Shown: piece after piece, positions 25,001 to 32,386 of the stretch
How the letters are laid out: each line of letters starts with the position of its first letter
Position numbering within the stretch: position 1 is the stretch's first letter
From: an uncultured Lachnospiraceae bacterium
GTDB lineage: Bacteria; Bacillota; Clostridia; Lachnospirales; Lachnospiraceae
Assembly: GCA_900314255.1 (NCBI GenBank)
Contig: OMUP01000141.1
Coordinates: forward strand, 1 to 56,555
Direction: 5' to 3'
DNA length: 56,555 nt
The notes under the pieces: generated by a model
What the model was told of the DNA's origin: nothing
Databases searched by the model: none
Seen by the model: only the letters and a program-made list of their open reading frames with translations
Made by a program: the position numbers and the translations under genes

Positions 25001-25284
25001 CCTGCCTGTCCGCCGAGCGTCGGCAGAATGCTGTCCGGCTTTTCCTTTTCGATGATTCTCTCGACCGTCTCCACGGTCAGCGGTTCGATATACACCTCAT
25101 CGGCGATATCCTTGTCCGTCATGATCGTCGCCGGGTTGGAGTTCAGAAGAACAACCTCAACCCCTTCCTCGTGAAGGGAACGACAGGCCTGGGTGCCCGC
25201 GTAGTCAAATTCCGCCGCCTGTCCGATGACGATCGGACCGGAACCGATGACCAGAACCTTTTTGATATCCGCAATCTTAGGCAT
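22039..25284 (-). CDS. carB: Carbamoyl-phosphate synthase large subunit
   Basis: 1081 residues, full family length. It makes carbamoyl phosphate from bicarbonate, ATP and ammonia (from CarA glutamine hydrolysis) for pyrimidine and arginine synthesis. Two homologous ATP-grasp halves are seen: the first begins VLVIGSGPIVIGQAAEFDYA, the second ILVLGSGPIRIGQGIEFDF near residue 560. Each has the Gly-rich GGSGGGIA or GGQGMQIA loop and an INPRSSR/VNPRVSR-type segment. The C-terminal allosteric MGS-like domain runs from about residue 945. It overlaps carA by eight bases. Confidence 0.98.
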   Translation of the reverse strand: MPKIADIKKVLVIGSGPIVIGQAAEFDYAGTQACRSLHEEGVEVVLLNSNPATIMTDKDIADEVYIEPLTVETVERIIEKEKPDSILPTLGGQAGLNLAMEIAETDFLEKHHCRLIGTTSLTIKKAEDRLMFKETMEKIGEPVAASEVVHDVEAGKKFAAKIGYPVVLRPAYTLGGSGGGIAHNVQELEEILANGLRLSRVHEVLVERSIAGWKEIEYEVMRDSAGNCITVCNMENIDPVGVHTGDSIVVAPSQTLSDKEYQMLRSSALRIIDELGITGGCNVQYALNPDSFEYCVIEVNPRVSRSSALASKATGYPIAKVAAKIALGYTLDEIKNAITGKTYASFEPALDYVVVKIPRLPFDKFISAKRTLTTQMKATGEVMSICSNFEGALMKAIRSLEQHVNSLMSYDFSKISDTEILEDLKVVDDRRIWKIAECLRRHMDPVQLHAITKIDMWFIYKIRNLVEMEDRLKNEPLTEALLREAKRMEFPDEVISDLTGRSTLELAELRKGYGIHPVFKIVDTCAAEFAAATPYYYSIYGNKDEKNESRESGKDRKKILVLGSGPIRIGQGIEFDFCSVHCTWAFKKMGYETIIINNNPETVSTDFDIADRLYFEPLTAEDVKAVVDIEKPDGAVVQFGGQTAIKLTQDLMKMGVPILGTSAKDVDAAEDRELFDEILQQTQIPRAKGATVYTTEEAIKVANELGYPVLVRPSYVLGGQGMQIAVSDEDVTAYMAVINRYKQDHPILVDKYLMGKEIEVDAVCDGQDILIPGIMEHIERAGIHSGDSISVYPAQDLGEKIEKKIVEDTEKLARALHVKGMINIQFIDYHDQVYVIEVNPRSSRTVPYISKVTGIPIVPLATQVIMGKTIRELGYRPGLQKKADYYAIKMPVFSFEKIRGADISLGPEMKSTGECLGISKNFDEALYKAFLGAGIRLPKHKQIIMTLRDADKEDGVDIAQRFEKLGYKIYASRGTAKVLQEHGVHAIRVNKIGQEAPTLLDLILTHKIDLVIDTPESGIEHARDGFTIRRTAIETGVHCLTSLDTAHALISSLEHAFASNELSIIDIAKIDQRAEMEHEAQ

Positions 25285-26359
25285 CTGCCTTACCCTCCTT
25301 CATCACCTTGACAAATGAATCAAACAGCCAGCCCGTATCCTGCGGCCCGGCGCAGGCCTCCGGGTGGAACTGTACCGTAAAAATCTTCTTTCCTCTGTAC
25401 TGCAGCCCCTCGTTGGTGCCGTCGTTGACATTGACCCAGGCAGGCGAAGCGACCGCCGGATCCAACGTCTTCTCATCGACGGCATACCCGTGGTTCTGCG
25501 TGGAAATGTACACGCGGCCCGTCGTAAGATCCTTCACCGGATGGTTTGCGCCGCGGTGTCCGTACTTGAGCTTGTACGTGTCAGCGCCTGTCGCAAGAGC
25601 CATCAGCTGATGGCCGAGGCAGATGGCAAAGATCGGAACATCGCTGGAGTACAGCTTGCGGATCTCCGCGATCTCCTTTACACATTCCTTCGGATCGCCC
25701 GGCCCGTTGCTGAGCATAATGCCGTCCGGACCATCGGTCAGAATTTCCTGAGCGGTTGTGTACGCCGGATAGATTGTCACTTCACAGCCCCGGCGGTTCA
25801 GCGACCGCGCGATGTTTTTCTTTGCACCCAGATCAAGCAGTGCCACCTTCGGGCCGTCGCCCGGAAGAACTGTCTTTTCCTTGTGCGTCACTCTCTGAAC
25901 AACGCCTGTCACCCGGTACTCATGAATCCGCTTCAGCGCTTCCTCCATGTTCTCCGGAAGCTTCGTCGTGATCATACCGTTGCATGTGCCCTTCTCACGG
26001 AGGATCTGTGTAAGGGCACGCGTATCAATTCCTTCAATGCCCGGGATTCCGTAGCGGAGAAGGAAATTCTGCACAGTATTGGCACTGCGGAAATTGCTCG
26101 GTTCTCTGCAGAGTTCCCGGACAATAAAGCCATCCGGCCATGCCCTGTCAGACTCCATGTCCTCATAGCAGATGCCGTAATTCCCGATCAGGGGATACGT
26201 CATGGTGACAGCCTGACCTGCGTAGGACGGATCCGTGAGGACTTCCAGATATCCTGTCATCGATGTGTTGAACACAATCTCGGATATGACCTCTTTTTGT
26301 GCACCGATCGACGTCCCTGTGAAGACCGTTCCGTCCTCCAGTATCAAGTACGCTTTCAT
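25277..26359 (-). CDS. carA: Carbamoyl-phosphate synthase small subunit (glutaminase)
   Basis: 360 residues. The N-terminal CPSase domain starts MKAYLILEDGTVFTG. The C-terminal class I glutamine amidotransferase domain has the nucleophile Cys in FAICLGHQLMALATG and the His/Glu pair in VQFHPEACAGP. It releases ammonia from glutamine for CarB. The ATG at 26359 has GGAGG nine bases upstream; an adjacent TTG at 26362 is also possible. A 12-base perfect hairpin with a T-run lies only about 20 bases before the start codon. Confidence 0.97.
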   Translation of the reverse strand: MKAYLILEDGTVFTGTSIGAQKEVISEIVFNTSMTGYLEVLTDPSYAGQAVTMTYPLIGNYGICYEDMESDRAWPDGFIVRELCREPSNFRSANTVQNFLLRYGIPGIEGIDTRALTQILREKGTCNGMITTKLPENMEEALKRIHEYRVTGVVQRVTHKEKTVLPGDGPKVALLDLGAKKNIARSLNRRGCEVTIYPAYTTAQEILTDGPDGIMLSNGPGDPKECVKEIAEIRKLYSSDVPIFAICLGHQLMALATGADTYKLKYGHRGANHPVKDLTTGRVYISTQNHGYAVDEKTLDPAVASPAWVNVNDGTNEGLQYRGKKIFTVQFHPEACAGPQDTGWLFDSFVKVMKEGKADA

Positions 26360-26378
26360 CAAAAGGAACCTCCGCTTA

Positions 26379-26409
26379 AAAAGAAAGCAGGAACCCAGGT
26401 TCCTGCTTT
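26379..26409 (-). terminator. Intrinsic terminator or attenuator immediately upstream of carA
   Basis: On the minus strand AAAGCAGGAACC pairs perfectly with GGTTCCTGCTTT (forward 26384-26395 and 26398-26409), then TTTCTTTTT-type bases. It ends the upstream 26540-27859 transcript and/or attenuates carAB, since any carA promoter must lie before it. Confidence 0.75.
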
Positions 26410-26539
26410 TTCGTGTACCGCTTGTCAGGCAGACTCCTGATCCCGCTTAATATAGACAGGAAACGGCGGATTCCCGCCCTTTCCTGCATTTTGACCGTTC
26501 AATGGATTCTAACACAGGCAGTCCGTGATTTCAAGAAAA

Positions 26540-27859
26540 TCAGTCAGTCTGTCCTGTATACGTGAAAGTTTTTCCTTCATCCGTTGAAATATACCGTGCC
26601 ATCGTCTTTCCGTTGTTGTATTTGGTGCCGCCGCCCTGGGTCACATAGACCACCAGATTGCCCTGATCATCAAGTCTTGGCACCAGTGCCTGTACAAACA
26701 CAGAATTCCACGTCAGGCTGCCGGATCCGGAATCCAGCTGCTGGCTGTCCAGCTGCACCAGCGAATAGGTGCTGCCGCCGTCTCTGGTCTCGTAGAGTGT
26801 CCCTTCGTCGCCTTCTTCATAAGCATAGCTGAAGAAGCCGATGTTGTCGTTCAGGAACATAATGCCGGTCAGCGGCTGATTTTTGTATCCGCTGCCTCCT
26901 TCTCTAACCGTGCCGCCTGCCACATAATAGAACTTGCTGTACTCCGTCTGATCGGTTCTCGAATACCCGAGAGCGACGATGATGTCATCCGGTGAAACCA
27001 CGCGCAGATAATACAGGTCCACATCATAAATTTCATCAATTGAAACGCTTTTCCAGTTCTGTCCCATGTCGGTGCTGTACGTGAGGGAAACCGGGGCCCG
27101 GGTTCCGTCCACGACCATGCCGCCCGAGAGAAACGCCGTGATATCCGAAGACACATAGTAGCTGCCCACCGCCAGCTCCTCGGCGCTTGTGCTGGAATAC
27201 GGCAGCCTCGTCACCTCCAGCGGGACATTCGTGTAGGAATTGCCGCCGTTATAGGAGACCTGAAGCGTCGAATTGCGGATCCGGTACAGATAGCTGGACG
27301 ACGATGTCGTCTGTGTGCCGCTCTGAGTATCGGCCTGTCCGGACTTTGACGTGTCGTCTGTCTGCGCATCCGACTTGTAATCCTCGAGCTTCTGAATCGT
27401 CGACACACTGATCGAATATGTCTGGTCGGTGCTTTCCTCCAGGTTAAACGTCACAATCCACTCGCAGGAAAGACTTCCCGATGACGTCATCACGGCATTC
27501 CAGGAAGAGAAAAACTCAGAGTCGCTGCTTGCCAGGGAAAAAGAAAACTTCAGATCGACAATATTATTTTCCTCATCCAGAACCTGAAGCGGCTCGCGCT
27601 TTACATTCCGTATTTTTTTCTCTGCCGGCAGATTGCTCTGCGTAAACTGGGTCAGAAACTTCTGTTCCCAGATATCCGCCGCCGTCTCAATGTCAGACTC
27701 CGAGTCCGAAAGCCCGCTGACGACAAATGTGTACCGGGAATGAATTTCCGCTTCATTCCCGGCCCTGCCCCGGACTGTCGCGACCACAATCAGAATCACA
27801 AGAAAAGCCAGTATTCCCAGCAATATGAGCTGCAGTGCAGCATTGCGCAACTGTTTCAA
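26540..27859 (-). CDS. Single-TM extracellular BNR/beta-propeller-like protein
   Basis: 439 residues. A short cytoplasmic start and one membrane helix (about 9-29) are followed by an extracellular part. Residues about 40-165 form an unrecognised domain; a Ser/Thr/Gln/Asp linker follows (about 165-190). The remainder shows sialidase/BNR-like repeats with Asp-box-like signatures: YSTDMGQNWKSV, YETRDGGSTYS and ISTDEGKTFTYT. No catalytic residues were assigned, so enzyme activity is not claimed. The start is TTG with AGGTGG upstream. A promoter (27900-27928) precedes it; the terminator before carA ends it. Confidence 0.65.
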   Translation of the reverse strand: MKQLRNAALQLILLGILAFLVILIVVATVRGRAGNEAEIHSRYTFVVSGLSDSESDIETAADIWEQKFLTQFTQSNLPAEKKIRNVKREPLQVLDEENNIVDLKFSFSLASSDSEFFSSWNAVMTSSGSLSCEWIVTFNLEESTDQTYSISVSTIQKLEDYKSDAQTDDTSKSGQADTQSGTQTTSSSSYLYRIRNSTLQVSYNGGNSYTNVPLEVTRLPYSSTSAEELAVGSYYVSSDITAFLSGGMVVDGTRAPVSLTYSTDMGQNWKSVSIDEIYDVDLYYLRVVSPDDIIVALGYSRTDQTEYSKFYYVAGGTVREGGSGYKNQPLTGIMFLNDNIGFFSYAYEEGDEGTLYETRDGGSTYSLVQLDSQQLDSGSGSLTWNSVFVQALVPRLDDQGNLVVYVTQGGGTKYNNGKTMARYISTDEGKTFTYTGQTD

Positions 27860-27899
27860 TGTGCCACCTGCCTGATTCTTCGTAAGATGTTTCTGATTT

Positions 27900-27928
27900 A
27901 TCTTACCATCCGCATGACAGCTTCACAA
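27900..27928 (-). promoter_or_regulatory. Probable promoter of the BNR-like protein gene
   Basis: On the minus strand TTGTGA (forward 27923-27928) and TAAGAT (27900-27905) are 17 bases apart, about 40 bases before the TTG start. Confidence 0.5.
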
Positions 27929-27961
27929 GGAAAGAATCAGACCGATGCCGGAAGTCTGTCT

Positions 27962-30900
27962 TCACATGATGACCAGGTACGGATCCTCCTTCTTGAGATC
28001 ACTAATCATCGCCCGGCTCTCTTCCTTCCGGCCAAGTCCGTACAGTCCCATGGCGATCAGTTTCCTGCAGTGGATCCGGTTTCTGGCGTCAAGATCATCG
28101 TCAAACACCTTCAGGTCCGGCAGCGACACGGCGAAGTAATCAACCGTCACATGATCAAAATAATGCTTTTCGCCGTAATCAACAAGTTTGTGGAAGCGTT
28201 TGTCAGCCTCGTCTTTCTCACCGAGCGCAAGAAACGCAAGTCCCTGATACAGAATCATATCCGAAGGCTGATCGTTGTAAAACATCACACCGGCCGGCTC
28301 CATGTCTCCGAGCAGCGCATTCCGGAAGCTCTTTTTCGCCTCTTCTTCTCTGCCCTGAAGCCGCTGTGCTTTCCCGAGCAGATACCAGATGTGGTTGTCC
28401 TTCTCGCCCTCAAGCCTGCCCTCGCCCAGATTTTCCGGGAGTTCAAGCGCCTGATCAAGCAATTCTTCCGCTCTCTTTGCATCCTGCTTATTAAGCGCCT
28501 CCCTTGCCATTCCGACAAGAGACGCCATATACTGCGCAGACACCTTTCCTTCTCCGCCCTCCCACGGGTGAAATTTCCGCGCCTTGATCCGGCCCAGTGC
28601 TTCCTCGTACCGTCCGAGCTGATTCAGAAGACTGCAGGATTCCAGATACAGATCGTCTCTCTTGTCCGCCGTCGCCCGGTTCTCCTCAAGAAACGCAAGC
28701 CTCTCGCGCACCGGCCGTTTCAGGCGCGCGTACAGCTGATCGAGCTCCATCATCACCCGCGCATCACCTCTGTCCATGGCAAATGCTTTCTCAAGCGCCT
28801 CTCTTGCCTTCTCCTTCTCACCTTTTACATTGAAATATCCGAGTGCAAGATTGCGCCATACCGTCGGGAAGTCCGAAAGAAGCCGGCTGCTCTCTTCCCA
28901 GAGAGCAATTGCCTCATCCCGGCGCTCCCGCGCGTACAGCATACAGCCGAGATAATAGCGCGCCATACCGTCTGTTTTATCCGCATCCGCCGCCTGCTGC
29001 AGAACAATCAGATCCTGCGCCCGGTTCGGGAACACATAGGAAGAATCAGCTGCCGCTGCCTTTTTCCTGTATTCTGACGCCTGTTTTTCCTCACCCTGCC
29101 GCGAAGCGATTCCGGCAAGGCGATACAGCACCAGCGGTTTGTCCGGCGCCAGAAGAAGCACCTCCCGCGCGCGGGAAGTAAGTCCGGCCACCGCAAAAAG
29201 GTCCGCCGTCTCCAGATACGTGCTTTCCCGGCTGCCTGCCAGCGTCTTGAATTTCTTCATGTCACCGCTGATTCTGCAGAGCTCAAAGCGGGATGCCCAG
29301 GCAAACGGATCTTTCCTAAGCGTCTCATTTAGCAGTGCCTCTGCCTCTTCGCGCTGCCCGAGCTCGTTTAAAATCACGGCTTTCAGTGCCAGCCCCTTCA
29401 GATTGGCGCTGTTTTTCACAAGAGAATCTTCGATGTGCTCAAGCGCCGTCTCAAAGTCTTTTTTTCGGCAGTCGATGAGTGCCAGATAAAAGAAGCCGAT
29501 GTCCTGCTGCGCGCCGCTCCAGATACTCTTGTAAAAATCATCATACGCCTCGCGGATCCGTCCGAGATAAAGCTCAGCCAGTCCTCTGTCGGCCATGCAG
29601 CGGCTGTCATGCGGGTTCGGGTTGTGCATGGTGCTCCGCCTGACCGCCGCGTCAAAATACGCGAGGCTCTTTTCAAATTCGCCCCGGCGGACAAGAAGTT
29701 CGCCGTACGCCGTGTTGCAGCGGATGTCGCCCGGGTCTCTTCTTAACGCCTCAAGGTAGAACGGATCCGGCTTCCAGTGTGCATGACGGTACTGCTCGAG
29801 ATGTCTGCCCGTGAGATACAGTTCCTCCGTCGTCGGTGTGTCCTTCGCAAGCGCGGGCGATTTCATCGGGTCCGGAATTTTCTCAATTCTATCCTCCGGG
29901 ATGCGCCACGAAATCAGTTCCCGCCCGGAGGCATCCTGTACCGCAATGACCAGATCCTGCTTCCTGCCGTCAAACGGCACTTCACGCACAAGAGGATTCT
30001 CCGGCGAAAACGCCCCGCTCTCCCGGAAAAGTTCCCGCCCAGAGGCAGAATCCTTAAGCGTCACAGAAAGCATCGGGAACTTACACACGGCGTACATTCC
30101 GAGAAGTACCTTTCCTTTGTCTGCGGACAGGCTCACGGCAAGGTCCTTCGTGGCATTTTTCACGTATCCGATCTTTTTGTACGGCAGAAAGTACTGGGTG
30201 AAATGTTTCTCCTCAAACGGTTCCAGCCAGGTGAAATCCGGCTGATTGTCCGTGAAGACGCCGGTCATCAGTTCGATGTACGGACCATTGTGGTCGGTCA
30301 GGTTGCGGTCCCACGCCTCGCCGAAGCTGCCGCAGCCCCAGGTCCACTGCTTCTTGCCGGGGGAAATATGGTGATCGGCGACATGCAGGATTCCAGCCTG
30401 TTTTCCGTAATCATACCCGCCCACGAAGTCATATTCGGAGTGCGCGCACATATAGCTTGTCGGAACCGGAATGTTCTTATAGCGCGAGATATCCACGCCG
30501 GCTCCGTAGTCATGTTTGTAATACACCCCCGTGGCAATCGGAAAACGGCTGACATCGCGCTTGCCGTGGTCGAAAACGGCATGAACATCCGGCGGAAAGA
30601 CCGACTGCGTGTTGTCATTGACGGCGACAGCCGGATTTGCCCACCAGAGAAAGGTCTGCGGCAGCGGTGTCCCGTTGTACAGTTTTCCCTGGATCCGGAT
30701 GGCCGCCCGTCCCGGCTGCACACTGATGCGCGTCTCACCTTTCGTGCCATACATCTGATCCACTTCCGAAAGGATCACTGTCTTCCAGCCATCCTCTTCC
30801 TCGCGGATACAGAAATCTACCGGACTGTATGTCGTCGGGCGGTGGTGCTGCGGCCAGTTGAACTCGATGCCGCCGCTGATCCACGGCCCCAGAAGCCCCA

Positions 30901-31222
30901 CGAGCGCCGGTTTTATCACTTCATTATAGTAGACAAAATCATATCCGTTGGTCTTGTCATATGCGCGCTGAATGCGGCCGCCCAGAGCCGGCAGAACGGT
31001 GACGCGGATGTATTCATTTTCCAGGATGACAGCCGTGTAGTCCACATCCTGTTTTGTGTCATATATTTTCTCGATGATGGGCAGGGGATATACCTTCCCG
31101 CTGCTGCCCTGATACGTCCGGTTGTCAAAGAACATGGGATTTTTGTCAGGGCTTCCGACGCCATACGTCGGAATCGTGACCTTTGTGATCCGCACCTGTG
31201 CTTTTCCTTTGAAATCGTCCAT
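27962..31222 (-). CDS. DUF5107 plus TPR protein, probably carbohydrate-related
   Basis: 1086 residues, no signal peptide. The N-terminal part (about 1-330) matches the DUF5107 type, with VTVLPALGGRIQRAYDKTNG, WISGGIEFNWPQHHRP and HVADHHISPGKKQWTWG, a beta-rich region resembling galactose-mutarotase-like folds. From about residue 460 the protein is helical and built of TPR-like repeats (for example CNTAYGELLVRRGEFEKSLA and YYLGCMLYARERRDEAIALW). Its promoter carries a near-perfect copy of the element found in front of the divergent GH2 gene, so both belong to one AraC-controlled unit. Catalysis is not established; glycoside or sugar-epimer processing is inference. Confidence 0.8.
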   Translation of the reverse strand: MDDFKGKAQVRITKVTIPTYGVGSPDKNPMFFDNRTYQGSSGKVYPLPIIEKIYDTKQDVDYTAVILENEYIRVTVLPALGGRIQRAYDKTNGYDFVYYNEVIKPALVGLLGPWISGGIEFNWPQHHRPTTYSPVDFCIREEEDGWKTVILSEVDQMYGTKGETRISVQPGRAAIRIQGKLYNGTPLPQTFLWWANPAVAVNDNTQSVFPPDVHAVFDHGKRDVSRFPIATGVYYKHDYGAGVDISRYKNIPVPTSYMCAHSEYDFVGGYDYGKQAGILHVADHHISPGKKQWTWGCGSFGEAWDRNLTDHNGPYIELMTGVFTDNQPDFTWLEPFEEKHFTQYFLPYKKIGYVKNATKDLAVSLSADKGKVLLGMYAVCKFPMLSVTLKDSASGRELFRESGAFSPENPLVREVPFDGRKQDLVIAVQDASGRELISWRIPEDRIEKIPDPMKSPALAKDTPTTEELYLTGRHLEQYRHAHWKPDPFYLEALRRDPGDIRCNTAYGELLVRRGEFEKSLAYFDAAVRRSTMHNPNPHDSRCMADRGLAELYLGRIREAYDDFYKSIWSGAQQDIGFFYLALIDCRKKDFETALEHIEDSLVKNSANLKGLALKAVILNELGQREEAEALLNETLRKDPFAWASRFELCRISGDMKKFKTLAGSRESTYLETADLFAVAGLTSRAREVLLLAPDKPLVLYRLAGIASRQGEEKQASEYRKKAAAADSSYVFPNRAQDLIVLQQAADADKTDGMARYYLGCMLYARERRDEAIALWEESSRLLSDFPTVWRNLALGYFNVKGEKEKAREALEKAFAMDRGDARVMMELDQLYARLKRPVRERLAFLEENRATADKRDDLYLESCSLLNQLGRYEEALGRIKARKFHPWEGGEGKVSAQYMASLVGMAREALNKQDAKRAEELLDQALELPENLGEGRLEGEKDNHIWYLLGKAQRLQGREEEAKKSFRNALLGDMEPAGVMFYNDQPSDMILYQGLAFLALGEKDEADKRFHKLVDYGEKHYFDHVTVDYFAVSLPDLKVFDDDLDARNRIHCRKLIAMGLYGLGRKEESRAMISDLKKEDPYLVIM

Positions 31223-31223
31223 C
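31212..31223. promoter_or_regulatory. Partial third copy of the AraC-unit element over a start codon
   Basis: AAATCGTCCATC matches 12 of 12 bases of the copy at 32257-32268 and lies across the ATG of the DUF5107/TPR gene, in the opposite orientation to the full copy 56 bases away. Confidence 0.35.
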
Positions 31224-31256
31224 CTGTCTCAAACCTCCGCCTTGAAATCTGTCTTC

Positions 31257-31314
31257 ATCCTACAGCCTGAGACGTTCTGCGGGGAATGCAGGATTCTTGC
31301 AAAAGATGGACGAT
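31257..31314 (-). promoter_or_regulatory. AraC-unit element, copy 1, with the DUF5107 gene promoter
   Basis: The 36-base element occupies 31279-31314 and, read on the minus strand, begins ATCGTCCATCTTTTGCAAGA and ends CATTCCCCGC. A TAGGAT -10 (forward 31257-31262) follows 16 bases later, so the element covers the -35 position. It lies just after the AraC gene stop codon. Confidence 0.7.
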
Positions 31315-31319
31315 ATTTC

Positions 31320-32213
31320 TCACACCGTGCTGCTGCGGTATGCCCTCGGACTCTGCCCGACTGTGCGCGAAAACACGCGCGAAAAATAGTACGGATCTGT
31401 ATATCCGAGTTCCAGGGCCACCTCGCTGACGTTCAAGGTACTTGTCCGCAGAAGGAAACAGGCTCTTTCCATTTTCATCCGGGTGAAGAAAACAAGCGGC
31501 GCACTGCCCGTGTACTTCCGGAAGAGTGCACTGATGCGGCTGGTGGAAAGTCCGGTTTCTTCCGACAGGTCTGCAAGTGTCAGACTGCGGCTCAGACTGC
31601 GGCCAAAAAGAATGATGATCCGATTCACCACCCGGTTCCCGCCGCTCATTCCCCGGCCTTCTTCCCGGAAAGACACCTCGGCGAAGACTGTCTGCAGCAG
31701 CCTGTCAAGATACCGGAAATTCCCGTCCGTCAGGCCTTCCTGCAGTGTCTGGAAAATCATCTCGAAATACATTTCCATTCTCTGCGCTGCGCGCGGCCCC
31801 GCAAGCTTTCTCCGGACGCCCGTGTCAACCCCGGCGAGCGCCGCGCCGCCTGCGTGCACCCAGAACAAAGACCACGGCTCCTGCCGGTCTGCAAAGTAAA
31901 GATGCGGTGTCCCGGGCGGTATGACAAATGCTTCATTTTCCGAAAGCTGCACGGTTTTACCGGGAAGCTTCACAGTTCCCCTGCCTTTTCGCACGTAGAG
32001 CAGAATTGCCGACGGACAGCCGGATGGCCTTGCGCGGTAATGGCCTGCTGCATCCGGATAAAATCCCACGTCTGTCAGATACAGTCCTGTGTCACCCGTG
32101 AGCATCTGAAAACGCTCTGATGCCTGTGCATTCAGAACGAACATCTGCTCATGCCTGAATCCGTCCGAAAGCCGTGCTCCGTCTTCATCCGGCATCTCAA
32201 CTTGTTCCGTCAT
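31320..32213 (-). CDS. AraC-family transcriptional regulator with cupin sensor
   Basis: 297 residues. The N-terminal cupin-like sugar-sensing domain has LPGKTVQLSENEAFVIPPGT and HLYFADRQEPWSLFWVHAGG. The C-terminal two helix-turn-helix units have LADLSEETGLSTSRISALFR and VSEVALELGYTDPYYFSRVF. It very likely controls the flanking DUF5107/TPR and GH2 genes through the 36-base element on each side of it. Start: the ATG at 32213 has AGGAAGG five bases upstream; the open frame extends further upstream across the operator, but that part is regulatory DNA. Its own -35 lies inside the operator, suggesting autoregulation. Confidence 0.9.
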   Translation of the reverse strand: MTEQVEMPDEDGARLSDGFRHEQMFVLNAQASERFQMLTGDTGLYLTDVGFYPDAAGHYRARPSGCPSAILLYVRKGRGTVKLPGKTVQLSENEAFVIPPGTPHLYFADRQEPWSLFWVHAGGAALAGVDTGVRRKLAGPRAAQRMEMYFEMIFQTLQEGLTDGNFRYLDRLLQTVFAEVSFREEGRGMSGGNRVVNRIIILFGRSLSRSLTLADLSEETGLSTSRISALFRKYTGSAPLVFFTRMKMERACFLLRTSTLNVSEVALELGYTDPYYFSRVFSRTVGQSPRAYRSSTV

Positions 32214-32250
32214 AATCGCCTTCCTGTCATCTTTTATTTCTTTACAGGGT

Positions 32251-32294
32251 ATCATAAAATCGTCCATCTTTTGCAAGAATTCTGCATTCCCCGC
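32251..32294. promoter_or_regulatory. AraC-unit element, copy 2, in the divergent AraC/GH2 promoter
   Basis: The 36-base element at 32259-32294 differs from copy 1 at one position (T for C) and faces the GH2 gene. A TACGAT -10 for GH2 follows 15 bases later. On the minus strand TTCTTG (32274-32279) and TATGAT (32251-32256), 17 apart, form the AraC gene promoter, which the element overlaps. Confidence 0.72.
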
Positions 32295-32386
32295 GTGTGC
32301 CGGCCGCGGTACGATACAGTAAACCAGAACGGCCACGGTGTGGCTGGCGGCGGGAGCTCACCCGCGCAAAAGAAAGGAATTCTGTC

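Noticed and set aside
27740-29077. Open frame of 445 codons on the plus strand opposite the TPR region
   Set aside because: Shadow of the DUF5107/TPR gene and the start of the BNR-like gene; composition is typical of antisense frames.
28285-29746. Repeated DNA in the TPR region suggesting a mobile or CRISPR-like repeat
   Set aside because: The repetition is at protein level (TPR helices); no regular DNA repeat with spacers was seen.
29777-31270. Long open frame on the plus strand opposite the DUF5107/TPR gene
   Set aside because: Antisense shadow with no ribosome binding site or recognisable domain.
32214-32336. N-terminal extension of the AraC regulator
   Set aside because: The frame is open, but it would run through the operator and its own promoter; the ATG at 32213 has a good ribosome binding site.
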